From assembly GCF_014396385.1 (NCBI RefSeq), contig NZ_CP060716.1:1116001-1180000 (forward strand): a DNA stretch of 64,000 bases, written 5' to 3'. The translations under genes and the position numbers were made by a program. This DNA is from Leucobacter denitrificans (lineage in GTDB: Bacteria > Actinomycetota > Actinomycetes > Actinomycetales > Microbacteriaceae). The notes below the pieces were generated by a model. That model was not told where the DNA came from. It was given only the letters and a program-made list of their open reading frames with translations, and searched no databases. Within the stretch, counting starts at the first letter, position 1; every line of letters starts with the position of its first letter. Below, one piece after another: positions 52,486-62,012 of the stretch.

Positions 52486-53646
52486 TCAGTACTCCCACAT
52501 ATTATTCGTCACGGCAACCTGCCGATTCACACCATTCGCCGCCGCGGATTGCACCGAGTCATCGAAGGAACGTGCGTGTCCAGCGTATTCACGCGCCTCA
52601 GAGGCCTCAACCTCACCCGTGCGCACGAGTTCGAGTAGCGACTGATCAAGCGTATGCATATGATTCTCAGACCCCGACTGCAGAACCGAGTAAATCTGGT
52701 GCGTCTCACCCTCTCGAATGAGATTCGCAATAGCAGACGTCATGCGGAGCACTTCGGTCGCAACCACTCGACCGCCCTGCTTCCTACGAAGTAGCGTCTG
52801 AGAAACGACGGCCTTCAAGCTACCTGAGAGCTGCACGCGCACCTGATTCTGCTGGTGTGGTGGAAACGCGTCAACAATTCGGTCGATCGACTGCGCCGCA
52901 TCAACGGTGTGCAGAGTGGCGAACACAAGATGGCCCGTCTCCGCAGCCGTCAGTGCCGCCGAGATGCTCTCGGGATCGCGAAGCTCGCCGATAAGAATCA
53001 CATCAGGATCCTGCCGGAGTACATGTTTTAAGGCCACCGCAAAGCTGCGCGTGTCAACACCAACTTCACGTTGATGAATGAGGCTTCGCTTCGGTTGATG
53101 CATAAACTCAATCGGGTCCTCGACTGTCACGATGTGGCAGCGACGCTCAGAATTTATGATGTCGAGAACCGAGGCGAGGGTCGTGGATTTTCCAGAGCCC
53201 GTGGGTCCCGTAACGAGCACAAGACCCCGCGGAAGGAAGGCGAGGTCACGAATATGGGCGGGCACACCGAGCGACTCAAGATCGCGCACTTCATTGTCGA
53301 TACGACGAAACGCTGCACCGATCATTTGTCGCTGCATGTACACGTTTACTCGAAACCGACCCACCCCGGCGAGTGAGTGAGCGAAGTCAAGCTCAAGGTC
53401 TTCGCTGAATCTACGCTTCTGCTCGCCCGTCAGCATGCCTTGAATCACATCGTTCAGGGCGTCAACCGTAAGCAGAGCATGCGCGCCCGGTATTGGTGTC
53501 AGATCACCATCAATACGAACAATCGGCGGTGAACCCACACTCAAATGCAAATCTGAAGCCCCAAGGGCCTCCAGTTGCGCCAAAGTAGCGTCGAGCACAA
53601 ATCCAGGCACCACATGACCTTTCGGGTTGGAATACAGTCGGGTCAC
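52486..53646 (-). CDS. pilT: Pilus retraction ATPase PilT
   Basis: 386 residues. Walker A is LVTGPTGSGKSTTLASVLDI; the Asp box is HIVTVEDPIEFMHQPKRSLI; Walker B is DPDVILIGELRDPESISAAL; the His box is GHLVFATLHTVDAAQSIDRI. N-terminal GASDLHLSVGSPPIVRIDGD is PilT-specific, as is the late VATEVLRMTSAIANLIREGE. The AIRNLIRE-like retraction motif is clearly present. GTG start overlaps the pilB stop by 4 bases. Confidence 0.94.
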   Translation of the reverse strand: MTRLYSNPKGHVVPGFVLDATLAQLEALGASDLHLSVGSPPIVRIDGDLTPIPGAHALLTVDALNDVIQGMLTGEQKRRFSEDLELDFAHSLAGVGRFRVNVYMQRQMIGAAFRRIDNEVRDLESLGVPAHIRDLAFLPRGLVLVTGPTGSGKSTTLASVLDIINSERRCHIVTVEDPIEFMHQPKRSLIHQREVGVDTRSFAVALKHVLRQDPDVILIGELRDPESISAALTAAETGHLVFATLHTVDAAQSIDRIVDAFPPHQQNQVRVQLSGSLKAVVSQTLLRRKQGGRVVATEVLRMTSAIANLIREGETHQIYSVLQSGSENHMHTLDQSLLELVRTGEVEASEAREYAGHARSFDDSVQSAAANGVNRQVAVTNNMWEY

Positions 53647-55232
53647 ACAGTGACGCGCAAGACTTCTTCAATCGAAGTCGCACCCGCGAGTACCTTACGC
53701 CAGCCGTCCTCACGCAGCGGCACCATACCCTGCTCGATGGCGACGCTTCGTAGATCCTGATTCGAGGCTCCAGCGACGATGAGTTGCGCAATCTGTTGGG
53801 TCACTCGCATTACCTCGTGGATCGCGACGCGCCCACGGTATCCCGTTCCCGAACACCGCGAACACCCCTGCGGTTCACCGACCTGAGCCATGCCCCCTGG
53901 CACCACGAACCCTATACTCTCGAGTACTTCAGGACTCGGCTGTCGCACTATCACGCAGTCTTTGCACAGCCGTCGCGCGAGACGCTGCGCCATCACAGAA
54001 TCGAGGGCAGAGGCAACCAGGAACGGTTCGATACCCATTTCGACAAGCCGGCTGGCGGCGCTCGGCGCATCGTTCGTGTGCAGAGTCGAAAGCACAAGGT
54101 GCCCCGTGAGTGCGGCCTCGATGCTTGTCTGCGCGGTTTCGGAATCGCGGATCTCTCCGACTAACACCACGTCGGGATCGCTACGCAATATTGACCGGAG
54201 AGCACTATCGAAGGTGAGACCAGCGCGAGGATTCACCTGCATCTGGTTCACACCATCCATGCGGTATTCCACCGGGTCTTCAACTGTGATCACATTGATC
54301 TCGGGACGCACAATTTCATGCAATGTCATGTACAGCGTCGTTGACTTACCTGACCCAGTGGGACCGGTCACAAGCACCATACCGTGGGGTTTCTTGAATG
54401 AGGCCTGAAACACGTCGTAATTGCGTTCCGACATCTCGAGGTCGGTGAGGCGCAATTGTTCGGCTGGTGTGTCAAGAATGCGCATCACCACCTTCTCACC
54501 CCAGAGGGTCGGAAGTGTTGCAACGCGAAGATCAACCTCACGGCCACGATGCTTCACAGTCATGCGGCCATCCTGCGGCAAACGGCGCTCTGAAATATCA
54601 ATATTGCTCATGATCTTCATACGCGAGACCACTCCGCTTGCAATCGATGCCGACGCATTCTGCACTTCCCGCAACACTCCATCGATGCGATAGCGCACTC
54701 GCAGCACACCATCAGCCGGTTCGATATGAATGTCCGAGGCCCGATCCTGAATTGCCTGCGAAATGATGAGGTTTACAAACTGAACGATCGGGGCGTCTTC
54801 AAGCGCGCCACTGTTCTCATCTGCCGCACGGTCGAGGTCAAGTGCAGCAGCCTGTGCACTCAATTCACTTGACAACTCAGCGATCTGCTGGTCGAGCCTC
54901 GCAAAGCGAGTGAGCGCATACTCCATAGCTTCCGCTGACGCGACGAGCGGAGTAACGGTGCGCCCAGTCGCACTCGCAACATCGTCGATTGCGATGATGT
55001 CGCTCGGATCCACCATCGCCAATCGCACCCGGTGCTCTGAAATCGTCACAGGGATCACACGATGGCGTCGACAAAGATCTGTGGTCACCAACTCAACCAT
55101 CTGCAGATCGATGTCAGTCTCGAACAAATTCACGTATCCGAGACCACGGTCCGTTGCCAATTGCTCGGCAGTCGACACTGGTGCCGCACCATGCGTTCCG
55201 CGCGGGTGTTGCCACCCCTCAGCAATGCTCAC
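53643..55232 (-). CDS. pilB: Pilus assembly ATPase PilB
   Basis: 529 residues, GTG start with AGGGGGAG upstream. A T2SSE_N domain (FETDIDLQMVELVTTDLCRR) precedes the ATPase: SDIHIEPADGVLRVRYRIDG, Walker A LVTGPTGSGKSTTLYMTLHE, Asp box INVITVEDPVEYRMDGVNQM, Walker B SDPDVVLVGEIRDSETAQTS and His box GHLVLSTLHTNDAPSAASRL. Tetracysteine zinc site: LCKDC with CSRCSGTGYRGR. It powers pilus extension and is first in the operon. Confidence 0.94.
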   Translation of the reverse strand: MSIAEGWQHPRGTHGAAPVSTAEQLATDRGLGYVNLFETDIDLQMVELVTTDLCRRHRVIPVTISEHRVRLAMVDPSDIIAIDDVASATGRTVTPLVASAEAMEYALTRFARLDQQIAELSSELSAQAAALDLDRAADENSGALEDAPIVQFVNLIISQAIQDRASDIHIEPADGVLRVRYRIDGVLREVQNASASIASGVVSRMKIMSNIDISERRLPQDGRMTVKHRGREVDLRVATLPTLWGEKVVMRILDTPAEQLRLTDLEMSERNYDVFQASFKKPHGMVLVTGPTGSGKSTTLYMTLHEIVRPEINVITVEDPVEYRMDGVNQMQVNPRAGLTFDSALRSILRSDPDVVLVGEIRDSETAQTSIEAALTGHLVLSTLHTNDAPSAASRLVEMGIEPFLVASALDSVMAQRLARRLCKDCVIVRQPSPEVLESIGFVVPGGMAQVGEPQGCSRCSGTGYRGRVAIHEVMRVTQQIAQLIVAGASNQDLRSVAIEQGMVPLREDGWRKVLAGATSIEEVLRVTV

Positions 55233-55290
55233 AGCTCCCCCTTAGTCGATCGACCCCTCGCCCCCACGAGAGTAATCGCTTACTTCGGGA

Positions 55291-56196
55291 TCATATCTGA
55301 TAAGCCGCGCGCTCAGCCATCTCGACGACGTTCTTGAGCAGCAGCGCACGCGTCATGGGGCCGACGCCGCCGGGGTTCGGCGAGATCCACGAAGCTACCT
55401 CGGCGACAGCCGGGTCGACGTCGCCGACAACGCGGCTCTTGCCGGTTTCGGGATCGACCTTGCGCGACACACCCACATCGAGCACGATCGCGCCGGGCTT
55501 GACGTTCTCAGCCTTCACGATGCCCTCGACACCAGCGGCGGCAACGATGACGTCAGCGCGACGCAGTTCGGCCGCGAGGTCAGCCGTGCCAGTGTGGGTG
55601 AGCGTCACGGTCGCGTTGTACTCGCGGCGCGTGAGCAGCGGCCCGATCGGGCGGCCAACGGTCACACCGCGGCCAACGACGACCACGTGCTTGCCAGCCC
55701 ACGAGAGGCCGTTGCGTTCCACGAGCTCAATCACACCGCGCGGGGTGCACGGCAGTGGGCTCGTGATCTCGGTGTTCGCGTTCAACACGAGTCGACCGAG
55801 GTTCGTCGGGTGCAGCCCGTCGGCATCTTTGTCAGGGTCGATGAGCTCAAGAATTCGGTTCGTATCGATGTGCTTCGGCAGCGGAAGCTGCACGATGTAC
55901 CCGGTGCACTCGGGATTGCCGTTGAGCTCGTCAATGACGGCCTCAAGCTCTTCCTGCGTCACCGACTCAGGCAGCTCGCGCTTGATCGACGCGATACCAA
56001 CCTCAGCGCAGTCACGGTGCTTGCCCGCAACGTACCACTGTGAACCCGGGTCTTCGCCCACGAGCACGGTAGCGAGCCCAGGCACGACGCCGCGTGCAGC
56101 GAGGGCCGCAACGCGCTCGGCGAGCTCGGTCTTGATGGCTGCGGCAGCCGCGGTGCCATTGAGCTTTTGCGCGCCGGATGTCGACTGTTCAGTCAC
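55291..56196 (-). CDS. folD: Methylenetetrahydrofolate dehydrogenase/cyclohydrolase
   Basis: 301 residues. [85 protein letters not shown] and [20 protein letters not shown] cover the two conserved FolD signatures. Catalytic Lys is in YVAGKHRDC. It interconverts methylene-, methenyl- and formyl-tetrahydrofolate. It lies 4 bases after glyA and so shares the ZTP-controlled transcript. Confidence 0.95.
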   Translation of the reverse strand: MTEQSTSGAQKLNGTAAAAAIKTELAERVAALAARGVVPGLATVLVGEDPGSQWYVAGKHRDCAEVGIASIKRELPESVTQEELEAVIDELNGNPECTGYIVQLPLPKHIDTNRILELIDPDKDADGLHPTNLGRLVLNANTEITSPLPCTPRGVIELVERNGLSWAGKHVVVVGRGVTVGRPIGPLLTRREYNATVTLTHTGTADLAAELRRADVIVAAAGVEGIVKAENVKPGAIVLDVGVSRKVDPETGKSRVVGDVDPAVAEVASWISPNPGGVGPMTRALLLKNVVEMAERAAYQI

Positions 56197-56200
56197 CGGC

Positions 56201-57484
56201 CTACCACTCCTCGAGGCCGGGATACAGCGGGAACGCGTCAGCGAGCGTCTTCACGCGCGCCTTCAGCGATTCCACGTCGCCCGACTCGGTGAGCGTCTGC
56301 GCGATGATGTTTGCAACCTCGGCAAACTCGGTGTCGCCAAACCCGCGGGTAGCGAGCGCGGGCGTACCAATGCGCAGGCCGCTCGTGACCATCGGCGGGC
56401 GTGGATCGAACGGAACCGCATTACGGTTCACGGTAATGCCGACCGCGTGCAGTGCGTCTTCGGCCTGCTGACCGTCGAGCTTCGAGTTGCGCAAGTCTGC
56501 GAGCACGAGGTGCACGTCGGTGCCACCGGTGAGCACGTCGACGCCAGCCGCCTTTGACGCCTCCGAGGTGAGCGCTGCAGCGACGAGCTTAGCGCCCGAG
56601 AGGGTGCGCTCCTGACGCTCCTTGAACTCGTCTGTCGCGGCGAGCTTGAACGCGGTCGCCTTTGCTGCGATCACGTGCATGAGGGGACCACCCTGCTGAC
56701 CCGGGAACACGTTCGAGTTGAGCTTCTTGTGCAACTCGAGGTCGTTCGTAAGGATGAAGCCCGAGCGCGGGCCACCGATGGTCTTGTGCACGGTCGACGA
56801 GGTGACGTGTGCGTGCGGCACCGGGTTCGGGTGCAGACCCGCAGCGACGAGACCGGCGAAGTGCGCCATGTCAACCCACAGCGTCGCGCCAACCTCATCA
56901 GCGATCGCACGGAACGCAGCAAAGTCAAGCGTGCGCGGGTACGCCGACCAGCCCGCAATAATGACCTTCGGCTTGTGCTCAAGCGCCTTCTCGCGCACCA
57001 CGTCCATGTCCACGAGGAACGTCTCCGGATCCACCCCATACGAGACCACGTTGTAGAGCTTGCCCGAAAAATTGAGCTTCATGCCGTGCGTGAGGTGGCC
57101 ACCGTGCGCGAGCTCGAGACCGAGAATCGTGTCGCCCGGCTCAGCAATCGCGCTGAGCACCGCGGCGTTCGCCGATGCGCCCGAGTGGGGCTGCACGTTC
57201 GCGTACGCCGCACCGAACAGGCTCTTCGCGCGCTCGCGCGCGAGCTCTTCAGCGATGTCGACGAACTCGCAGCCACCGTAGTAGCGGCGGCCCGGGTAGC
57301 CCTCGGCGTACTTGTTAGTGAGCACCGAGCCCTGTGACTCGAGCACTGCGCGAGGAACAAAGTTCTCGCTCGCGATCATTTCGAGTGTGGATCGCTGACG
57401 CCCAAGCTCGTTCTTGAGCACCTCGGCGATCTCGGGATCGACGACCTCAAGTGGCTCGTTAAAGAATGCTGACTGGTTTGACAT
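56201..57484 (-). CDS. glyA: Serine hydroxymethyltransferase
   Basis: 427 residues. [20 protein letters not shown] and [17 protein letters not shown] are N-terminal signatures; [19 protein letters not shown] holds the pyridoxal phosphate Lys; [20 protein letters not shown] follows. It makes glycine and methylene-THF from serine. The leader carries a ZTP riboswitch. AAGGGAACC lies before the ATG. Confidence 0.96.
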   Translation of the reverse strand: MSNQSAFFNEPLEVVDPEIAEVLKNELGRQRSTLEMIASENFVPRAVLESQGSVLTNKYAEGYPGRRYYGGCEFVDIAEELARERAKSLFGAAYANVQPHSGASANAAVLSAIAEPGDTILGLELAHGGHLTHGMKLNFSGKLYNVVSYGVDPETFLVDMDVVREKALEHKPKVIIAGWSAYPRTLDFAAFRAIADEVGATLWVDMAHFAGLVAAGLHPNPVPHAHVTSSTVHKTIGGPRSGFILTNDLELHKKLNSNVFPGQQGGPLMHVIAAKATAFKLAATDEFKERQERTLSGAKLVAAALTSEASKAAGVDVLTGGTDVHLVLADLRNSKLDGQQAEDALHAVGITVNRNAVPFDPRPPMVTSGLRIGTPALATRGFGDTEFAEVANIIAQTLTESGDVESLKARVKTLADAFPLYPGLEEW

Positions 57485-57514
57485 GTGCGGTTCCCTTGTG
57501 TGGTGTTGCCAGGA

Positions 57515-57590
57515 TCTGCGGCCCAGGCGAGCGGCCTATCAAAAATGTCGCTCCCCGATGGTTTCCATCTGCACGCCAGTCACGACGAGT
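57515..57590 (-). promoter_or_regulatory. ZTP (pfl) riboswitch upstream of glyA-folD
   Basis: On the minus strand the leader reads TCGTGACTGGCGTGCAGATG, GAAACCATCGGGGAGCGAC, a short variable loop and then GGCCGCTCGCCTGGGCCGC. The GACUGGCG block, the CCAUCGGGGAGCGAC block and the terminal CCGCUCGCCUGGGC with its pseudoknot partner are the ZTP-riboswitch consensus. GAGCG pairs with CGCTC. ZTP and ZMP signal folate shortage, and glyA and folD are classic targets. No terminator stem is obvious, so translational or anti-sequestration control is possible. Confidence 0.9.
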
Positions 57591-57658
57591 TCATACTACC
57601 AGCAGCGCCGAATCACTAGCTCGGGTTAGGAGAAGGCGTGTGGATCCACACACAAGTC

Positions 57659-57713
57659 GACCCGGCAGTTGTGGCTGCTTCAGCTCGCGCGAAACAGCCA
57701 CAACTGCCGGGTC
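57659..57713. terminator. 19-bp perfect hairpin downstream of potD, same family as 34931-35004
   Basis: GACCCGGCAGTTGTGGCTG at 57659-57677 pairs exactly with 57695-57713 around a 17-base loop. It lies between the potD stop and the glyA leader on the minus strand. No T-run follows on that strand. Confidence 0.65.
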
Positions 57714-57757
57714 AACTCGGGTTGATCAGCCCTCACCTGGGTAAGAGTGGATCGTGA

Positions 57758-58876
57758 CTAACCCTTGAAGGTCTCGAAGATCTTCGTGTAGTTCGTCATC
57801 TCCTCGTTGTTGCACGGGGTAACCGGCAGAGCGAGGTCGTAGCCCTCAGGGATCGAGATCGCCGGGCTGTTGCGCAGCTCGTCGCTCATGAGCTCATCGG
57901 TTCCGGCAACACCCGAGGCGTAGGCCTGGAAGTTGACCGCAACGGCCATGTTCTCTGGTTCGAGCATCCAGTTGAGGAATGTCTTGGCCTGATCCACATT
58001 CTCTGCCCCAACCGGGATAGTGAAGTTGTCTTGCCAGAGCGCGATGCCCTCTTCTGGGTACACGTACTTCAGCGATGGGCGCTCGAGAGCAGCGCGGTGG
58101 CCAGCGCCGTTCCAGATCATCGCCATTGCCTGCTCGCCGTTCGCGAGGCGCTCAAGAATGCCGTCGCTGTTGATCGTGCCGACGCGTGGCTTGAAGTCGA
58201 GCAGCAGATCTTGCGCCGCCTGCAGCTCCGCGCCCTCGGTCGTGCAGAATTCGCCGCCGGTGACGCGCAGTGCCGAGTTGATGACCTCGGTCTGGTCGTT
58301 CATCGTGCCCACGCGGCCCGCCGACTCTGGTGGATTGAAGTAGTCAGCCCACGAGGTGAGGTCTTCTGAGATGACGTCGGTGTCGTACATGAATGACGTC
58401 GTGCCGTAGAGGTACGGGGTCGAGTACATGCGGTCCTGATCGAAGTAGACATCAAGGAACTCGGGCTTGATGTTGCCGCCGTTTGGCAGGGTCGACGAGT
58501 CGAACTTCAGCAGTAGGCCGTCGTTCGCGAGGATCTCGACCATGTAGTCGCTCGGAACCACGACGTCGTAGCCCGCACCGTTCGACGCACGGAGCTTCGC
58601 TTCGAGGCTCTCGTTGGAATCAAAGTAATCAACGTTGAGCGTGATTCCTGTGTCGTCGGTGAACTTCTTGATGAGTTCTTCTGGGTAGTAGTCGCTCCAG
58701 GTGTAGAGGTTAACCTCGCCACTCGTTGCTTCTACGTACTCGCCGGAGGCAGTGTCGTCGGCGACCTCGCCTCCGCCGTCGGTGACTCCCCCGCCGCAGC
58801 CGGTGAGGGCGAGGGCACCTGCGGCCCCTAGCGCGAGCACTGAGGCGGCTCGTCTTGTCCATCGGGTATTACGCAT
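57758..58876 (-). CDS. potD: Polyamine ABC transporter substrate-binding lipoprotein
   Basis: 372 residues. The signal peptide has a lipobox (ALTGC). VNLYTWSDYYPEELIKKFTD, YDVVVPSDYMVEILANDGLL and AMIWNGAGHRAALE are PotD/PotF-type ligand-cleft segments, with the conserved Trp and Asp residues for polyamine contact. It captures spermidine or putrescine outside the cell. It is last in potABCD and overlaps potC by 8 bases. Confidence 0.9.
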   Translation of the reverse strand: MRNTRWTRRAASVLALGAAGALALTGCGGGVTDGGGEVADDTASGEYVEATSGEVNLYTWSDYYPEELIKKFTDDTGITLNVDYFDSNESLEAKLRASNGAGYDVVVPSDYMVEILANDGLLLKFDSSTLPNGGNIKPEFLDVYFDQDRMYSTPYLYGTTSFMYDTDVISEDLTSWADYFNPPESAGRVGTMNDQTEVINSALRVTGGEFCTTEGAELQAAQDLLLDFKPRVGTINSDGILERLANGEQAMAMIWNGAGHRAALERPSLKYVYPEEGIALWQDNFTIPVGAENVDQAKTFLNWMLEPENMAVAVNFQAYASGVAGTDELMSDELRNSPAISIPEGYDLALPVTPCNNEEMTNYTKIFETFKG

Positions 58877-59684
58877 TCTGCTTACTCCTTCGTTGTGATT
58901 GCAGGAATGTGATGGTGGTGACGACGATCGCGAGCACGAGCAGGAGCGTCGCCACGACGTTCACCGCAGGGCTTGCGCCGCGTCGGATCAAACTGAACAG
59001 GAACACCGGAAGCGGGGTTGCGCCCGCAGCCGACAGGAAGTTCGAGATGATGAAATCGTCGAGCGAGATCACGAACGCAAGAATTGCGCCCGAGATGATG
59101 CCCGGGGTGAGCAGCGGCAGCGTGACCCGGCGGAACAACTGCCAGGAACTCGCACCCAGATCGGTCGCGGCCTCGAAGTAGTCCGTGCCGAGACCCTTGA
59201 GCCTCGCCCTCACTGGCATGAGTGCGAACGGAATACAGAACGAGGTGTGCGCGAGTATCAACGCGAGCATTCCGGGCGTGAGGCCGATCATGCGAATGAA
59301 CCCGAGTGTTGCGACCGCGAGCACGATCTCCGGGATCACGAGTGGGGCGGTGAGGATCGCCGTCGTGAGACCACTGAATTTGGAACGCAGGCGATCCACT
59401 GCGAGGGCGAACAGGATCGCAAAGATCGTCGCGCCCGTCGTCGCTACGACCGCGATCTGCAGCGACACCCACACCGCGCTCAGCAGGTTCGCGTTTTGCG
59501 CGACCTCGCCGAACCAGCGCACGCTGAACCCGCGCCAGATTAGGGCCGAATCGCCGTCATTGAACGCGTAGATCGTGGTGATGATGATGGGAATGTAGAG
59601 GAAGACGATGCCGAAGATCGCGATCGGCCCGATGCCCGGGAAGTCGCGCAGGCGGAGCACCCGTGAAGGCTTTTTCATGGTCAT
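58869..59684 (-). CDS. potC: Polyamine ABC transporter permease
   Basis: 271 residues with six helices. The EAA loop is DYFEAATDLGASSWQLFRRV, which contacts the ATPase. FSVRWFGEVAQNANLLSAVW and ISLDDFIISNFLSAAGATPL are typical of PotC. It overlaps potB by 4 bases. Confidence 0.92.
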   Translation of the reverse strand: MTMKKPSRVLRLRDFPGIGPIAIFGIVFLYIPIIITTIYAFNDGDSALIWRGFSVRWFGEVAQNANLLSAVWVSLQIAVVATTGATIFAILFALAVDRLRSKFSGLTTAILTAPLVIPEIVLAVATLGFIRMIGLTPGMLALILAHTSFCIPFALMPVRARLKGLGTDYFEAATDLGASSWQLFRRVTLPLLTPGIISGAILAFVISLDDFIISNFLSAAGATPLPVFLFSLIRRGASPAVNVVATLLLVLAIVVTTITFLQSQRRSKQNA

Positions 59685-60664
59685 AGCGAGATCTCCACCT
59701 TCTTGCCAGATTTCTTCGAATAGAACGCGATGAAGATGAGCGCGATCATGAGCATGATGAGGATGATCACCGAAAGCGCAGCACCAAACGGCCAGTTGCG
59801 CGAGTCGCCAAACTGCGAGGCGATGAGGTTACCGATGAGGAGCACCTTGCCGCCACCGAGCAGCACGGGCTGCACATACGAGCCGAAGGCCGGCATGAAG
59901 ACAAGCAGGATTCCCGACACAATGCCGGGGGTGGCGAACGGGAGGATGATCCGCCGCACAACCGTGGTCTTCTTCGCGCCGAGATCGTAGGCCGCCTCGG
60001 CGAGCCTGAAATCGAAGCCCGCGAGCGCCGAGTACATCGGAAGCACCATGAACGGGAGGAACGTGTAAATCAGACCGAGCTGCGACGCGAGCGGCGTGTA
60101 CAGCAGTTCCATCTTCGGCAGCCCGAGCGCCGCGAATGCATTGTTTACGATGCCGTTGTCGTTAAGAATGAGCATCCAGGCGTAGGTGCGCACGAGGAGG
60201 TTCGTCCAGAACGGAATCGTAATGAGCAGCACAAGCACGTTTTGAATCTTCTCGGGCCTCGTCGCGATCCACAACGCGATAGGGAACGACAGCAGGAGGC
60301 ACACGACCGTGGTGACGGTGGCTTGGAACAGAGACGTGCCAAACACCTCGAGATAACGCGAATCGAACGCGACGTTACCTAAAAAGTCTGACTGGAACAG
60401 AAAGTTCACATACGGCTCGAGCGTGAACTCGTAGATCACGCCGCCGCCTTGTGGCGGACGTGACATGAACGAGAAGATGACGATGACCACAAGCGGGCCA
60501 ATCGTGAAGAGCGCCGCGACGATGAGCGCGGGAATGACTGCGAACCACGGGAACGAACCCGGTGTGCGCAGGCTCTTTCTGGGCCTGGTCACCGGCACCA
60601 TGTTGACGCCGGTGCGGTCTGGGTCGGTGCGATTCAGATCTGCACGGTTCAGTTCGGTGGTCAT
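59681..60664 (-). CDS. potB: Polyamine ABC transporter permease
   Basis: 327 residues with six helices after a basic cytoplasmic N-terminus. LLVRTYAWMLILNDNGIVNN is a PotB hallmark, and the EAA loop is RLAEAAYDLGAKKTTVVRRI. It pairs with PotC in the membrane. ATGA overlap with potA. Confidence 0.92.
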   Translation of the reverse strand: MTTELNRADLNRTDPDRTGVNMVPVTRPRKSLRTPGSFPWFAVIPALIVAALFTIGPLVVIVIFSFMSRPPQGGGVIYEFTLEPYVNFLFQSDFLGNVAFDSRYLEVFGTSLFQATVTTVVCLLLSFPIALWIATRPEKIQNVLVLLITIPFWTNLLVRTYAWMLILNDNGIVNNAFAALGLPKMELLYTPLASQLGLIYTFLPFMVLPMYSALAGFDFRLAEAAYDLGAKKTTVVRRIILPFATPGIVSGILLVFMPAFGSYVQPVLLGGGKVLLIGNLIASQFGDSRNWPFGAALSVIILIMLMIALIFIAFYSKKSGKKVEISL

Positions 60665-61842
60665 GCTTGTGCCTCTGGGGCGAGTGGCCTGAGCGACTCA
60701 GCATCGGCGTAAAGTTTGACCTCAGAGCCCGGGCGGTACCCCTCGTCGAACGGGGGCGGCACCCGCAGCGCGAGCTCGGTGCCGTCACTCAGGGTCACAG
60801 TGCACCGCAGGTCGGTGCCCATGTAGACGAGGCGCGAAATCTCACCGGTCGCGAAGTGCACGCCGCCCGGGGTGAGTCGAATGCGCTCGGGGCGGATCGT
60901 GAGCGTCACCCGGTCACCCGGCGTGGGCACGGTCTTCGTGAGGGTGACTGGATCGCCACCGGGAAGCGTGACCACGAGGCGCTCGCCCTCGGCATTCTCG
61001 GCGCGCTCTGCACCGACTGCTCCAGCCTGGCGCTCGACCTGCGCTTCGACGAAGTTCGTCTCACCGATAAAGTCGGCGACGAACCGGCTCGACGGCTTCT
61101 CGTAGATCTCCTCAGGAGTGCCGATCTGCTCAGGGCGACCCTGGTTGAACACGGCGATGCGGTCACCCATACTCAGTGCTTCCTCCTGGTCGTGGGTGAC
61201 AAATACGAAGGTGATGCCCGTGGTGCGCTGCAGGCGCTTGAGCTCGGACTGCATGCCGCGGCGCAGCTTCAAGTCGAGCGCCGCGAGCGGCTCATCAAGC
61301 AGCAGTACCTGCGGCTGCTTCGCGAGTGAGCGCGCGAGTGCGACGCGTTGCTGCTGACCACCAGAGAGTTGCGCAGGCTTGCGGTTCGCCATTTCTTGCA
61401 GCTGCACGAGTTCCAGCATCTCCTGCACCCGCTGGTGCACTTCTTGCTTCGGGCGCCGCTCCATTTCGAGCCCGAACGCAATGTTCTCTGCGACCGTGAG
61501 GTGCGGGAACAGTGCGTACGACTGAAACACAGTGTTGACCGGGCGCGCGTGAGGTGCGAGGTTGTCGATGCGCTGTTTGCCGAGGTGGATCTCGCCCTCG
61601 TCAAGCGAGTCGAGGCCCGCGATCGTGCGAAGTAGAGTGGTCTTACCGCAGCCCGAAGGGCCGAGCATCACGAAGAATTCACCCTGGTTGATCGAAAACG
61701 ACACGTCGTCGATCGCGTTCACATGCGTTTTCTCGGGGGTGACAAACGTTTTACGTGCGCCACTGATCGTGAGTTTCGTCGAGGGTGAATCCGCCGGGTT
61801 GATCCGATCATGCCCGCTGATTGTCGGGATGGGCGTGGTCAT
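60661..61842 (-). CDS. potA: Polyamine ABC transporter ATPase
   Basis: 393 residues from ATG 61842; a longer frame to 61983 has no support. Walker A is MLGPSGCGKTTLLRTIAGLD, the signature is LSGGQQQRVALARSLAKQPQ, Walker B is VLLLDEPLAALDLKLR, and the switch His is in VFVTHDQEEALSMGDR. The C-terminal TOBE domain begins after GETNFVEAQVE. It is first in the operon. Confidence 0.94.
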   Translation of the reverse strand: MTTPIPTISGHDRINPADSPSTKLTISGARKTFVTPEKTHVNAIDDVSFSINQGEFFVMLGPSGCGKTTLLRTIAGLDSLDEGEIHLGKQRIDNLAPHARPVNTVFQSYALFPHLTVAENIAFGLEMERRPKQEVHQRVQEMLELVQLQEMANRKPAQLSGGQQQRVALARSLAKQPQVLLLDEPLAALDLKLRRGMQSELKRLQRTTGITFVFVTHDQEEALSMGDRIAVFNQGRPEQIGTPEEIYEKPSSRFVADFIGETNFVEAQVERQAGAVGAERAENAEGERLVVTLPGGDPVTLTKTVPTPGDRVTLTIRPERIRLTPGGVHFATGEISRLVYMGTDLRCTVTLSDGTELALRVPPPFDEGYRPGSEVKLYADAESLRPLAPEAQA

Positions 61843-61898
61843 GCAATGGCCTGCTTCCTGAAAACCCGAACTTGCGCCGATGCAAGCTCTTGTGAAAG

Positions 61899-61917
61899 CT
61901 AAACCTAATAGGGTTAG
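61899..61917. promoter_or_regulatory. Candidate operator between potA and the TetR gene
   Basis: CTAAACC-TAATA-GGGTTAG is a 7-base inverted repeat with one mismatch, 57 bases before potA and about 96 before the regulator gene. It is a plausible TetR binding site controlling both directions. Confidence 0.5.
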
Positions 61918-62012
61918 ATTAATAGCGCAAGAGTCGGGACTTCGGCTTTGCCGTGAGTTATCAAATTGAAACTTTAGAAACATTTACGCAACGTTGCGAG
62001 GGGAGGTGCGGG

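Noticed and set aside
55334..56557. 407-codon plus-strand frame opposite folD and glyA
   Set aside because: Low-complexity Ser/Thr/Arg composition, spanning two well-identified genes on the other strand.
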